Positions 23,359 through 34,480 of a stretch of DNA of 64,000 bases are shown in pieces. Source of the stretch: Manis javanica (taxonomy: Eukaryota > Chordata > Mammalia > Pholidota > Manidae); the NCBI RefSeq assembly GCF_040802235.1, contig NC_133167.1, positions 46,622,001 through 46,686,000 on the forward strand, written 5' to 3'. The stretch's first letter is position 1. Every line of letters starts with the position of its first letter. Both the position numbers and the translations under genes were made by a program. The notes under the pieces were generated by a model, which saw nothing but the letters and a program-made list of their open reading frames with translations, was not told the DNA's origin and did no database searches.

Positions 23359-23718
23359 TTACCAGCAATCTCCAGTGAAGCCAAGAAAACCAGTTAGGCA
23401 CCCTAGCATTTGTGAGAATTTGTCTATAATGTGATGGATATTATCCGACTGTACTTGAATAGTCTGAGAGAAATCAGACAAATTAAAGCAATCCATTTCT
23501 GGGATCTGTTCACATCCCATATGTTCTTTTAACCATAGATAGTCTATAGTTATAAGATTTTGGAGCACTACAACTTGCACCCCTCCCAACTCCTGGTTGA
23601 GTTCCAACAGTACAGATCCACTCAAATTCGTTGTCTCACTGTATGCACATGCCAGCCTAGACATCTCCCTCCTCATTCCAGTGGCAAGACCAGGAAACGG
23701 TGGGATGGACGCAGCCAC
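23359..23718 (-). pseudogene. ERV env remnant (transmembrane subunit part)
   Basis: A 119-codon minus-strand frame shows a small-residue and proline-containing hydrophobic start (residues about 1-13), then a Leu/Val heptad-like stretch with a VVLQN core (about residues 50-54), and a segment containing CEQIPEMDC (about residues 70-78). That order (fusion-peptide-like, coiled coil, Cys motif) is that of a retroviral TM subunit. A hydrophobic stretch follows after a stop. SU and everything upstream (gag, pol) are absent. I cannot assign the retroviral genus with confidence. Confidence 0.55.
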
Positions 23719-24112
23719 AACCGCAGCATCGCCTGGATCCCTGTAGAGGCTTTTTGATGATCATCCCCCGGCACGAGTCCTCCAGAGAGTGCTGATGCCG
23801 GAAGCTCCTCCTCATATCATATCTTAGTTCATTTTCTGGGTAGCCAAGCTAGGCCTTGATCTTCTGCATAAAAACAAACAGACCCTTTACCCACACTTTG
23901 ACATGCCCTCTATACCACTGTGTAGAAATCATTGGAGGTCAGCATGCAGGAACTGCTTTTTTTTTATTATTATTAAGAGAAAGAAATATTATCAGAAAAG
24001 AGTACCTCCATAGCCGATCATCTGACACCCTTTAAGTGATCAAAATTAAGGATATTTAAAGCATGCATTAATCTTTGATTTACCAATAGTTTTATCCTAT
24101 CAAGGAGTAATC
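23719..24112 (-). other. Linker between ERV piece and L1 copy B, with internal A-tract
   Basis: On the minus strand the L1 A tail is followed by about 150 bp of unassigned sequence, an A-rich tract (plus 23959-23973) and then sequence leading into the env remnant. No duplication was found at either edge. Confidence 0.45.
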
Positions 24113-24475
24113 CCCCTTTTCTTTCTTTTTTTTCCTTTTTTTTAAATCTTTAATCTACACTTACTTGAAGAATACTATGTTTACTATGCTCTCCCCTATA
24201 CCAAGTCCCCCCTAAAAACCACATTACAGTCACTGTCTATCAGCATAGCAAAATGTTGTAGAATCACTACTTGTCCTCTCTGTGTTGTACAGCTCTCCCT
24301 CCCCTTTCTCCCTCCCCCCCATGCATGCTAATCTTAATACCCCCCTTCTTCTAGCCCCCCTTATCCCTCCATGCCCACCCATCCTCCCCAGTTCCTTTCC
24401 CTTTGGTACCTGTTAGTCCATTTCTGGATTCTGTAATTCCGCTGCTGTTTTGTTCCTTCAGTTTTTCCTTTGTTC

Positions 24476-27400
24476 TTATACTCCTCAAATGAGTGAAATC
24501 ATTTGGTATTTCTCTTTCTCCGCTTGGCTTATTTCACTGAGCATAATACTCTCCAGCTCCATCCATGTTGGTGCAAATGGTAGGATTTTCCCTCTTCTTA
24601 TGGCTGAGTAGTATTCCATTGTGTATATGTACCACATCTTCTTTATCCATTCATCTACTGATGGACATTTAGGTTGCATCCAATTTTTGGCTATTGTAAA
24701 TAGTGCTGCGATAAACATAGGGGTGCATCTGTCTTTCTCAAACTTGATTGCTGCATTCTTAGGGTAAAATCCTAGGAGTGGAATTCCTGGGTCAAATGGT
24801 AGGTCTGTTTTGAGCATTTTGATGAACCTCCATACTGCTTTCCACAATGGTTGGACTAATTTACATTCCCACCAGCAGTGTAGGAGGGTTCCCCTTTCTC
24901 CACAGCCTCGCCAACATTTTTGTTGTTTGTCTTTTGGATGGCAGCCATCCTTATTGGTGTGAGGTGATGCCTCATTGTAGTTTTAATTTGCATTTCTCTG
25001 ATAATTAGCGATGTGGAGCATCTTTTCATGTGTCTGTTGGCCATCTGAATTTCTTTTTTAGAGAACTGTCCGTTCAGTTCCTCTGCCCATTTTTTAATTG
25101 GGTTATTTGTTTTTTGTTTGTTGAGGCATGTGAGCTCTTTATATATTCTGGACATCAAGCCTTTATTGGATCTGTCATTTTCAAATATATTCTCCCATAC
25201 TGTAGGGTTCCTTTTTGTTCTATTGATGGTGTCTTTCACTGTACAGAAGCTTTACAGCTTAATGTAGTCCCACTTGCTCATTTTTGCTGTTGTTTTCCTT
25301 GCCTGGGGAGATATGTTCAAGAAGAGATCACTCATGTTTATGTCTAAGAGGTTTTGCCTATATTTTTTTCCAAGAGTTTAATGGTTTCATGACTTACATT
25401 CAGGTCTTTGATCCATTTTGAGTTTACCTTTGTATATGGGTTTAGACAATGGTCCAGTTTCATTCTCCTACATGTAGCTGTCCAGTTTTGCCAGCACCAT
25501 CTGTTGAAGAGACTGTCATTTCGCCATTGTATGTCCATGGCTCCTTTATCAAATATTAATTGACCATTTATGTTTGGGTTAATTTCTGGAGTCTCTAATC
25601 TGTTCCACTGGTCTGTGGCTCTGTTCTTGTGCCAGTACCAAATTGTCTTGATTACTATGGCTTTGTAGTAGAGCCTTAAGTTTGGAAGTGAGATCCCCCC
25701 TACTTTATTCTTCTTTCTCAGGATTGCTTTGGCTATTCGGGGTCTTTGGTGTTTCCATATGAATTTTTGAATTATTTGTTCCAGTTCATTGAAGAATATT
25801 GCTGGTAATTTGATAGGGATTGCATCAAATCTGTATATTGCTTTGGGCAGGATGGCCATTTTGACGATATTAATTCTTCCTAACCATGAGCATGGGATGA
25901 GTTTCCATTTGTTAGTGTCCCCTTTAATTTCTCTTAAGAGTGACTTGTAGTTTTCAGGGTATAGGTCTTTCACTTCTTTAGTTAGGTTTATTCCTAGGTA
26001 TTTTATTCTTTTTGATGTAATTGTGAATGGAATTGTTTTCCTGATTTCTCTCTCTATTGGTTCATTGTTAGTGTATAGGAAGGCTACAGATTTCTGTGTG
26101 TTAATTTTGTATCCTGCAACTTTGCTGTATTCTGATATCAGTTCTAGTAGTTTTGGAATGGAGTCTTTAGGGTTTTTTATGTATAGTATCATATCATCTG
26201 CAAATAGTGACAGTTTAACTTCTTCTTTACCAATCTGGATTCCTTGTATTTCTTTGTTTTGTCTGATTGCCATGGCTAGGACCTCCAGTACTATGTTAAA
26301 TAACAGTGGGGAGAGTGGGCATCCCTGTCTGGTTCCCGATCTCAGAGGAAATGCTTTCAGCTTCTCGCTGTTCAGTATAATGTTGGCTGTGGGTTTATCA
26401 TATATGGCCTTTATTATGTTGAGGTACCTGCCCTCTATTCCTATTTTGCTGAGAGTTTTTATCATGAATGGATGTTGAATTTTGTCAAATGCTTTTCAGC
26501 ATCTATGGAGATGATGATGTGGTTTTTGTCTTTCTTTTTGTTGATGTGGTGGATGATGTTGATGGATTTTCGAATGTTGTACCATCCTTGCATCCCTGGG
26601 ATGAATCCCACTTGGTCATGGTGTATAATGCTTTTGATATACTGTTGAATTCTGTTTGCTAATATTTTATTGAGTATTTTGCATCTACATTCATCAGGGA
26701 TATTGGTCTGTAATTTTCTTTTTTGGTGGGGTCTTTGCCTGGTTTTGGTATTAGGGTGATGTTGGCTTCATAGAATGAGTTTGGGAGTATTCCCACCTCT
26801 TCTATTTTTTGGAACACTTTAAAGAGAATGGGTATTGTGTCTTCTCTGTGTGTCTGATAAAATTCCTAGGTAAATCTGTCCAGCCCCGGGGTTTTGTTCT
26901 TGGGTAGTTTTTTGATTACCATTTCAATTTCTTTGCTCGTAATTGGTTTGTTTAACTTTTGTGTTTCTTCCTTGGTCAGTCTTGGGAAGTTGTATTTTTC
27001 TAGAAAGTTGTCTATTTCTTCTAGGTTTTCCAGCTTGTTGGCATATAGGTTTTCATAGTAGTCTTTAATAATTCTTTGTATTTCTGTGGAGTCTGTCGTG
27101 ATTATTCCGTTCTCATTTCTGATGTTGTTGACATGTGTTGATTCTCTTTTTCTCTTAATAAGTTTGGCTAGAGGCTTATCTATTTTATTTATTTTCTCAA
27201 AAAGCCAGCTGTTGGTTTCATTGATTTTTGCTATTGTTTTATTCTTCTCAATTTTGTTTATTTCTTCTCTGATCTTTATTATGTCCCTCCTTCTGCTGAC
27301 TTTAGGCCTCATTTGTTCTTCTTTTTCCAATTTTGATAATTGTGACATTAGACTATTCATTTGGGATTGTTCTTCCTTCTTTAAATATGCCTGGATTGCT

Positions 27401-28298
27401 ATATACTTTACTTTTAAGTCTGCTTTTGCTGCATCCCACAGAAGTTGGGGCTTTGTGTTGTTGTTTTCATTTGTTTCCATATATTGCTGGATCTCCATTT
27501 TAATTTGGTCATTGACTCATTGATTATTCAGGAGCATGTTGTTAAGCCTCCATGTGTGTTTGTGAGCCTTTTTGCTTTCTTTCTACAGTTTATTTCTAGT
27601 TTTATGCCTTTGTGGTCTGAAAAGTTGATTGGTAGGATTTCAGTCTTTTGGAATTTACTGAGGCTCTTTTTGTGAGCTAGTATGTGGTCTATTCTGGAGA
27701 ATGTTCCATGTGCACTTGAGAAGAATGTTTATCCTGTTGCTTTTGGATGTAGAGTTCTATAGATGTCTATTAGGTCCATCTGTTCTAGTGTGTTGTTCAG
27801 TGCCTGTGTGTCCTTACTTATTTTCTGTCCAGTGGATCTATCCTTTGGGGTGAGTGGTGTGTTGAAGTCTCCTAAAATGAATGCATTGCAGTCTATTTCC
27901 CTCTTTAGTTCTGTTAGTATTTGTTTCACAAATGCTGGTGCTCCTGTGTTTGGTACATATATATTTAGAATGGTTATATCCTCTTGTTGGACTGAGCCCT
28001 TTATCATTATGTAGTATCCTTCTTTATCTCTTGTTACTTTCTTTGTTTTGAAGTCTATTTTGTCTGATATTAGTAGTGCAACCCCTGCTTTCTTTTCACT
28101 ATTGTTTGCTTGAAATATGTTTTTCCATCCCTTGACTTTTAGTCTGTGCCTGTCTTTGGGCTTGAGGTGAGTTTCTTGTAAGCAGAATATAGATGGGTCT
28201 TGCTTTTTTATCCATTCTATTACTCTGTGTCTTTTGATTGATACATTAAGTCCATTTACATTTAGGGTGACTATTGAGAGATATATACTTATTGCCAT
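24476..28298 (-). pseudogene. L1 copy B ORF2 (endonuclease and reverse transcriptase), disrupted
   Basis: Start taken at ATG GCA ATA AGT (28298), natural end at TAA 24478-24476. Full ORF2 span of about 1,274 codons, like the 1,275 of human L1. Endonuclease at about 27550-28298 with 'CLQETH' and 'LGDFNTPL'. RT has '[19 protein letters not shown]' and an intact FADD motif near 26195-26206. The Cys-rich end is near 24860-24905. Lesions: TAA at 27731-27729 (shared with copy A), TGA at about 27520, TAG at 26868-26866, single-base losses in A runs near 26680 and 26495, a frameshift near 25350, TAA near 25255, another frameshift near 24880 and TGA at 24487. Confidence 0.9.
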
Positions 28299-28493
28299 TG
28301 CAGGCTTTAGATTCCTGGTTACCAAAGGTTCAAGGTTAGCTTCTTTAGTATCTTACTGCCTAACTTAGCTCGCTTATTGAGCTGTTATATACACTGTCTG
28401 GAGATTCTTTTCTTCTCTTCCTTCTTATTCCTCCTCCTCCATTCTTCATATGTTGTGTGTTTTGTTCTGTGCTCTTTTTAGGAGTGCTCCCAT

Positions 28494-29384
28494 CTAGAGC
28501 AGTCCCTGTAAGATGCCCTGTACAGGTGGTTTGTGGGAAGCAAATTCCCTCAGCTTTTGCTTGTCTGGGAATTGTTTAGTCCTGCCATCATATTTAAATG
28601 ATTGTCGTGCTGGATACAGTATCCTTGGTTCAAGGCCCTTCTGTTTCATTGCATTAAGTATATCATGCCATTCACTTCTGGCCTGTAGGGTTTCTGTCAA
28701 GAAGTCTGATGTTAGCCTGATGGGTTTTCCTTTATAGGTGACCTTTTTCTCTCTAGCTGCCTTTAAAACTCTTTCCTTGTCCTTGATCCTTGCCATTTTA
28801 ATTACTATGTGTCTTGGTGTTGTCCTCCTTGGATCCTTTCTGTTGGGGGTTCTGTGTATTTCCATGGTCTGTTCGATTATTTCCTCCCCCAGTTTGGGGA
28901 AGTTTTCAGCAATTATTTCTTCAAAGAGACTTTCTATCCCTTTTCCTCTTTCTTCTTCTTCTGGTACCCCTATAATACAAATATTATTCCTTTTGGATTG
29001 GTCACATAATTCTCTTCGTGTTGTTTCGTTCCTGGAGATCCTTTTGTCTCTCTCTATGTCAGCTTCTATATGTTCCTGTTCTCTGATTTCTATTCCTTCA
29101 ATGGCTTCTTGCATCTTGTCCATTCTGCTTATAAATCCTTCCAGGTATTGTTTCACTTCTGTGATCTCCTTCCTGAAATCTGTGATCTCCCTCCGGACTT
29201 CATCCCATTGCTCTTGCATTTTTCTCTGCATCTCATCCCATTGCTCTTGCATTTTTCTCTGCATCTCCATCAGCATGTTCATGATTTTTATTTTGAATTC
29301 TTTTTCAGGAAGACTGGTTAGGTCTGTCTCCTTCTCAGGTGTTGTCGCTGTGATCTTTGTCTGCCTGTAGTTTTGCCTTTTCAT
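28494..29384 (-). CDS. L1 copy B ORF1p, intact 296-residue open frame
   Basis: ORF1p is the L1 RNA-binding chaperone, a coiled-coil trimer that packages L1 RNA in cytoplasmic particles and is needed for retrotransposition. The frame runs from ATG (MKRQNYRQTK) to TAG (GILQGLL) without interruption. Order: a short basic N-terminus (1-30), a coiled coil (about 31-125), an RRM-like domain (about 130-215, with NNICIIGVPEEEE), and a C-terminal domain (about 215-296, with KGKPIRLTSDFLTETLQAR and EPRILYPAR). It is shorter than human ORF1p (338 residues), mainly in the N-terminus. A perfect 33-bp tandem duplication doubles an 11-residue coiled-coil unit. Whether it is expressed cannot be seen. The L1 itself is dead through ORF2. 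Confidence 0.85.
   Translation of the reverse strand: MKRQNYRQTKITATTPEKETDLTSLPEKEFKIKIMNMLMEMQRKMQEQWDEMQRKMQEQWDEVRREITDFRKEITEVKQYLEGFISRMDKMQEAIEGIEIREQEHIEADIERDKRISRNETTRRELCDQSKRNNICIIGVPEEEERGKGIESLFEEIIAENFPKLGEEIIEQTMEIHRTPNRKDPRRTTPRHIVIKMARIKDKERVLKAAREKKVTYKGKPIRLTSDFLTETLQARSEWHDILNAMKQKGLEPRILYPARQSFKYDGRTKQFPDKQKLREFASHKPPVQGILQGLL
29201..29266 (-). repeat. 33-bp perfect tandem duplication inside ORF1
   Basis: Two identical 33-bp units, 29201-29233 and 29234-29266, encode residues about 41-62 as two copies of an MQRKMQEQWDE unit. Copy A has a single, diverged unit at the same place. Confidence 0.95.
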
Positions 29385-30380
29385 GGTGATAGAGATAGTT
29401 TGCAGAGCTGGTACGAGTGACAGCTGGGAGAGCTTTCCTTCTTGTTGGTTTCTGGCCTTCCTCTCCTGAGAGAATAGCGACCTCTAGTGGCTTGTGCTGG
29501 GCAGCTGTGCGCAGACAGGGCTTCTGCTACCTGCCTGGTTGGTTTGGAGTTTATCTCCACTGTAGCTGTGGGCGTGGCCTGGCTGGGGCTGCTCCTCGGA
29601 AATGGTGGAACCCTGTTGGAGGGGGAGGGTCTGGGAGGCTATTTATCTCTGTAAGGGGCCTCTGTGCTCCCTGTTTCCCAGGGGGTTAGAGTGCCCAGAG
29701 ATCCCCAGATTCCCTGCCTCTGGGCTAAGTGTCCTGTCCTGCTCCTTTAAGACTTCCAAAAAGCACTCTCGAAACCAAAAAACAACAGCAACAACAAAAG
29801 AGAAAAAAAAAAAAAGGAAAAATGCCTGATTTTCTTTGTCCTCAGGCGCCGGTCTCAGGCACCCGCTCACCAGTCTTGCTGCCCTGTTTCCCTAGTATTG
29901 GGGTCCCTGTCCCTTTAAGGCTTCCAAAAAGCACTTGACAAAAACAAAAACAAAAACAAAAAATGCTCCCGTTTCTTTGTTCTCCAGCGTCAGCCTCAGG
30001 CACCCGCTCACTGGTCCTGCCGCCCTGTTTCCCTAGTATCCAGGACCCCACGCATGCACCATGTCTGCGCTCTGGTCCAGAATCCTGGGGCTGGGTGTTC
30101 AGCAGTCCTGGGCTCTCTTTCCCTCCCTGCTGACTCCTCTCCACCCACCAGGGGCTGGTGGGAGAGGTGCTCGGGTCCTGCAGGGCTGGGGCTTGTATCT
30201 TACCCCCTTTGCGAGGCGCTGGGTTCTCGCAGTTGTGGATGTGGTCTGGATGTTGTCCTGTGTCCTCTTGTCTCTATTTTAAGAAGGGTTGTCTTTGTTA
30301 TATTTTCATAGATATATGTGGTTTTGGGAGGAGATTTCCGCTGCTCTACTCACACCGTCATCCTGACTCTGCCTCTCTGA
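29385..30380 (-). promoter_or_regulatory. L1 copy B 5' UTR / internal promoter with two monomer units
   Basis: About 1 kb, GC-rich. Two tandem units each contain (plus strand) 'ctttaagrcttccaaaaag' (29745 and 29913) and 'tcaggcacccgctcac' (29855 and 29996). Unit lengths differ because of A-rich inserts at 29777-29822 and 29938-29963. The YY1-like start motif seen in copy A is mutated here. Tandem promoter monomers are known in mouse L1, where their number sets promoter strength. Confidence 0.7.
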
Positions 30381-30387
30381 AAAAAAT

Positions 30388-30400
30388 AAAATAAATTTTT
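30388..30400. repeat. Candidate target-site duplication (right) of the L1-ERV composite
   Basis: It matches 22236-22248 over 13 bp. See that entry for the doubts. Confidence 0.35.
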
Positions 30401-31239
30401 AATATACAGAAAATGGGATTAACACACATGTTTAAATATGATCCTTGATTTGATATTTTTAGGCTGGACAACACTCCTGGAAACCCTGTATTACTTTGGT
30501 TTATTTGAACTGAAATAGAACTTCCTGATGTTTGCCTCTTAGCAATCCTGTGATTTCTAAAGAGAAAACCAAGTATTTTTAAAAAGGCTTTTCAAACATA
30601 ACATGAAGGACAAAGGAAAAATAAATCTCTTTTTTTGAGGGAGTAAGGGATAAATGGATAAATAAGTGTGCATGAAAATTCCTATTGCTGTTGGCTATTT
30701 AATAGCCTGTCTATAATAATGAGGTCAGATCAAAAATAAGAATTGATATCCTGATAATATTTTTTTTTTTGGTTTCATTCAGTTTCTTAACATGTCTCTT
30801 TTCTTTGCACTGCCTCTTACATCAATATATTGACTGTATCTTCCTGGTTACGTTGGCAAATGAAGGAATTTCTTTGACTCTCATCTATATTATTTTTCCT
30901 TAAATAGCGCATTTAATGTTTTCTCCCTGTTTTTCCAGTTTTGACGTCTCACACACATACGCAAAAATCACTACAGCAGACAGGAGAAAAGATGTACTAG
31001 ACTGTCTCATCTCCCATAGAATATCTTTATTGTGTACTCTTGTCTTCTTAAAATAAACATGAGAAATAATGCATTTAGGCAAATTTAAATTCCCAATCAA
31101 AATATATCCAGGTTAACTAGTTGACAGTGCTTTTTGAATTAAAAAGAAATAAACATTTTCATCTTCTTTAAGTTCCATAATTTTGCAATGGTATATTCAA
31201 TTCTATTTATAAGTGGTATGTATTGTTAATTATAAGACC
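30401..31239. other. Unassigned AT-rich sequence
   Basis: No gene or named repeat. The minus-strand frame 30900-31100 has no recognisable content. Confidence 0.45.
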
Positions 31240-31336
31240 AGGTTTTTTATTTTTTTATTTTTTAAATTTTGGTATCATTAATCTACAATTACATGAGCGA
31301 CATTGTGGTTACTAGACTCCCCCCATCATCAAGTCA
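31240..31336 (-). mobile_element. Severely 5'-truncated L1 3' end
   Basis: Antisense of the family 3' terminus ('ggtatcattaatctacaatt', 'gacattgtggttactagact') behind a T-rich tract (the A tail). About 95 bp. A possible short duplication (aggttt) flanks it. Confidence 0.75.
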
Positions 31337-31499
31337 GGTTTGTTTTTTAATCATAATCAAATAAAGTTGTCACAAAATTTAGGTAAAGTATCTTGAGAAT
31401 CAGAGTACTTTTGGCTCAAAACTCAATAGCAATGTGTATTTGGTAAATGCTAACATCTTCCCCTAACTCACTGTGGACATTTTATCTTAAGTAATGTTG

Positions 31500-32997
31500 G
31501 TTGAAAACCCTAAAAGTTCCACCCCAAAACTGTTAGAACTAATAATATATTCAGGAAAGTTTCAGGGTGCAAGATCAATAAACAAAAATTTGTGTTTCTG
31601 TACACTCACAATAGTCTATCAGAAAGAGAAATTAAGATGGCAATGCCATTTATAATTACATCAAAAAGAAGAAAATAGGAATAAATTTAACCAAGGAGGT
31701 AAAAGCACTATGTTCTGAACACTAAGACATTGATCAAAGAAAATGAAGAAGACACAAATAAATGCAAAGATATTTCATGTTCACTAATTGGAATAATTAA
31801 TGTTAAAAAGTCCATATTACACAAACCAATCTACAGGTTTAATGCAATCCCTATCAAAATTCTAATGGCATTTTTCACAGAACAAAAAAAAAAAACAATT
31901 GTAGAATACATATGGAACCTAAAAAGACCCTGAATAGCCAAAGCAATTTTGAGAGAGAGAAAGAAAACTGGAGGCATCAGTCTCCTTGATTTTGAACTTA
32001 TTACGAAGACATAGTAATCAAAACAGTGTGGTATTGGCATAAAAGCACACATGTAGATCAACGGACTAGAAGAGAACCCAGAAATAAAACATTCATGGTC
32101 AATTAAGTTATAACAAAGGAGCCAAGAATATACAATGGGGAATGGATGATCTCTTATACCATCTACAAAAATTAACTCAAACTGGACTAAGACTTGAATG
32201 TAACCTGAAACTATAAAACATTTAGAAGAAAACATAGGTGATAAGCTCCTTGACATGAGTCTTGGTGATGATTTTTTGGCTCTGACTCTAAAGGCAAGGG
32301 CAACATAAATGAAATAAGTGGGATGACACCAAACTAAAAAAGCTTTTGCACAGCAAAGTAAACCATCAACAAAATAAAAAGGCAATCTACTGAATGGGAA
32401 AAGATATTTGCAAATCATATACATGATAAGGGGTTAATATCCCAAATATTCAAAGAACTCATATGACTCAAAAACAAACAAAAAAACCATCCAAAAATCT
32501 TATCAAAAACTGGGCAGAGGATCTAAATAGACATTTTTCAAAAGGAGATATTCTGTTGGCCAACAGGCAAATGAAAACATGTTCAGCATCACTAGTCCAG
32601 GAAATATAAGTCAAAACCACAATGAGATATCACTTCATACCTATCAGAATGGCTAGTACCAAGAAGACAAGAAATAACAAGTCTTGACAAGGATGGGGAG
32701 AAAAGGGAACACTCTTAAACTGTTGGTGGTACAACCAGCATTGATATAAATTTATGCATTCACTAAGCAAAAGGGTGTGGAGTTTCCTCAAAAATTTAAA
32801 ATGAGAACTACCATATGATCTAGCAGTTACTCTTCTGGATATTTATCCAAAGAAAACAAAAACACTAATTTGAAAAAAATGTATGGATTCCTATGGTCCC
32901 TGAAGCATTCATTATTTACAATAGCCAAGATATGGAAACCACCTAAGTGTTCATCAATGGATCAGTGGATAAAGAAGATGTGATGTGCTCATGCACA

Positions 32998-33048
<51 letters not shown>

Positions 33049-33595
33049 CTATTACTCAGCCATTTGTGACAACATGAATGAACCTAAAGGATATTATGTT
33101 AAGTGAAAGAAGTCAGAGAAAGACAAATACCATGTGATTCCACTTATTTGTGGGATTTAAAAAACAAAAGAAAGGGAAAAACAAAACCAAATAAATAAAT
33201 ACAGAGGACAAATTGGTTGCTGCCAGAGGAAAGGGGAGTTGGTGGGTGGATGAAATGGGTGAAGGAAGTCAACAGGTTCAAACTTCCACTCCTGAAATAA
33301 ATAAATAAATAAGTCATGGGGATGTAAGGGATAGCATGGTGAAAAAATAAGATATACACACATATTCATCTGATGTACAGCATGGTGACAATATAATAAT
33401 GTATTGCATATTTAAAAGTTGCTAATAAAATAAGTCTTAATATTCTCATCACAAGAAAAAATAAATAAATTTGTATGCTGACATATGGTAATTAGACTTA
33501 TTGTGATAATTTTATAGTGTATACAAATGCCAAATCATTATATTTTATACCTGAAACTAGTATAAAACTATATGCCAAATATTACTCAATATCTT
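31500..33595 (+). mobile_element. L1 ORF2 3' half and 3' UTR (L1M/L1MA type), 5'-truncated
   Basis: Starts within RT ('ccaccccaaaactgttagaa', like 'SPPKLLELI') and runs through 'gcaatccctatcaaaattct', 'aaaaagaccctgaatagcca', the Cys-rich end and the 3' UTR to about 33590. Many stops. Older than copies A and B. A CA microsatellite has grown inside it near the ORF2 end. Confidence 0.85.
33008..33047 (+). repeat. (CA)n microsatellite inside L1
   Basis: About 20 CA units in the place where L1 ORF2 normally has a 'tatatatacacaatgg' seed shortly before 'attactcagcc'. Confidence 0.95.
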
Positions 33596-33959
33596 AATAG
33601 GTTTCAGTGTGGCTTCAAGTCTAGGTAAATGAATAGAATCTATTGTTTTGGAAAGAAATTCCATAATCTTCCTATTTCAGTGTTTAAAATTTTTTTTTCC
33701 AACATGTTCTTTAGTCTGACCTTATTTCCTTTCTGTCTCTACAGTAATTACTTCCTCCTGTTTAGTAAAGATGAAATGGTTAATAATATTTACCAGATAA
33801 TATTCCAGTCACTCAAAGGCTTATGAAAATTGAGCCTTAAGTCCAGTATTTTTAACCTCCTACATCTGTAAAATAATTTCATTATAAGTGATATTCCAAA
33901 TGGATCAAAGAAATGAGTACTAGTGACCTTGTTGGCGGATGTATACAGTGATCTTCACA
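33596..33959. other. Unassigned sequence
   Basis: Nothing recognised. The 65-codon frame at 33629-33826 is Phe/Leu-rich and typical of T-rich DNA. Confidence 0.4.
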
Positions 33960-34480
33960 CAGCTTTGCTGAGAGAAATACCTAAATTTATCAGAAGTGCA
34001 ACTGCTGGATCATGTGGCAGTCCTATTTTTAATTTTTAAGAACCTTCTATACTGTTTTCCACAGTGGCTACAACAATTTACATTCCTGCCAAATGTGCAC
34101 AAAGTTTCACTTTCCTCCACATCGTCTCCAGCAATTGTTATTTCTTGTCTTTTTGATACTAGCTATTCTGACAGGCGTGAGGGGATAGCTCACTGTGGTT
34201 TTGTTTTGCATGTACCTGGTAACTAATGATGTGGAGCAGTTTTTCATGAGCCTTTTGACCATCTGTATGTCTTTGGAAAAATGTCTATTCAGATCTTCAT
34301 CCATCTTTTAATCAGCATATAATTCTTTGTATTATTCCATTTTGGAGCTGGATAATATTGCATTGTGATTATGTACCATAGCTTGTTCACCTAGCTTCTA
34401 TAGTAGGCATTAGCATAATTTCCAAAATTTTATTTTTACAGATAATATTGCAAAAGTACTGTAAATACTGTAAGTATAGC
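33960..34480 (-). mobile_element. Old L1 ORF2 C-terminal fragment (antisense)
   Basis: Antisense L1 blocks: 'gcaactgctggatcatgtgg', 'ttttccacagtggctacaac', 'ctagctattctgacaggcgt', 'gatgtggagcagtttttcat'. The minus-strand frame 34107-34304 ([19 protein letters not shown]) is an ORF2 remnant. Confidence 0.78.

Larger units (their letters stand above)
24113..30380 (-). mobile_element. L1 retrotransposon copy B, full length, ORF1 intact
   Basis: Minus strand. The 5' UTR with two promoter units lies at 29385-30380, an open ORF1 at 28494-29384, a damaged ORF2 at 24476-28298, then a 3' UTR and an A-rich tail interrupted by G and C (plus 24113-24143). No target-site duplication directly flanks 24113 and 30380. 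The only candidate duplication lies beyond the adjoining ERV piece. The inter-ORF spacer is about 195 bp, roughly 115 bp shorter than in copy A. Confidence 0.93.

Noticed and set aside
25344..26465. 373-codon open frame with reverse-transcriptase motifs
   Set aside because: It is one readable piece of L1 copy B ORF2 between lesions. It has no independent start or end.
26023..26478. 151-codon plus-strand frame over L1 copy B, and similar plus frames at 27086-27523, 28738-29370 and 60754-61254
   Set aside because: They are opposite-strand shadows of ORF1 and ORF2. Their Phe/Ser/Leu-rich make-up is what antisense of A-rich L1 coding sequence gives.
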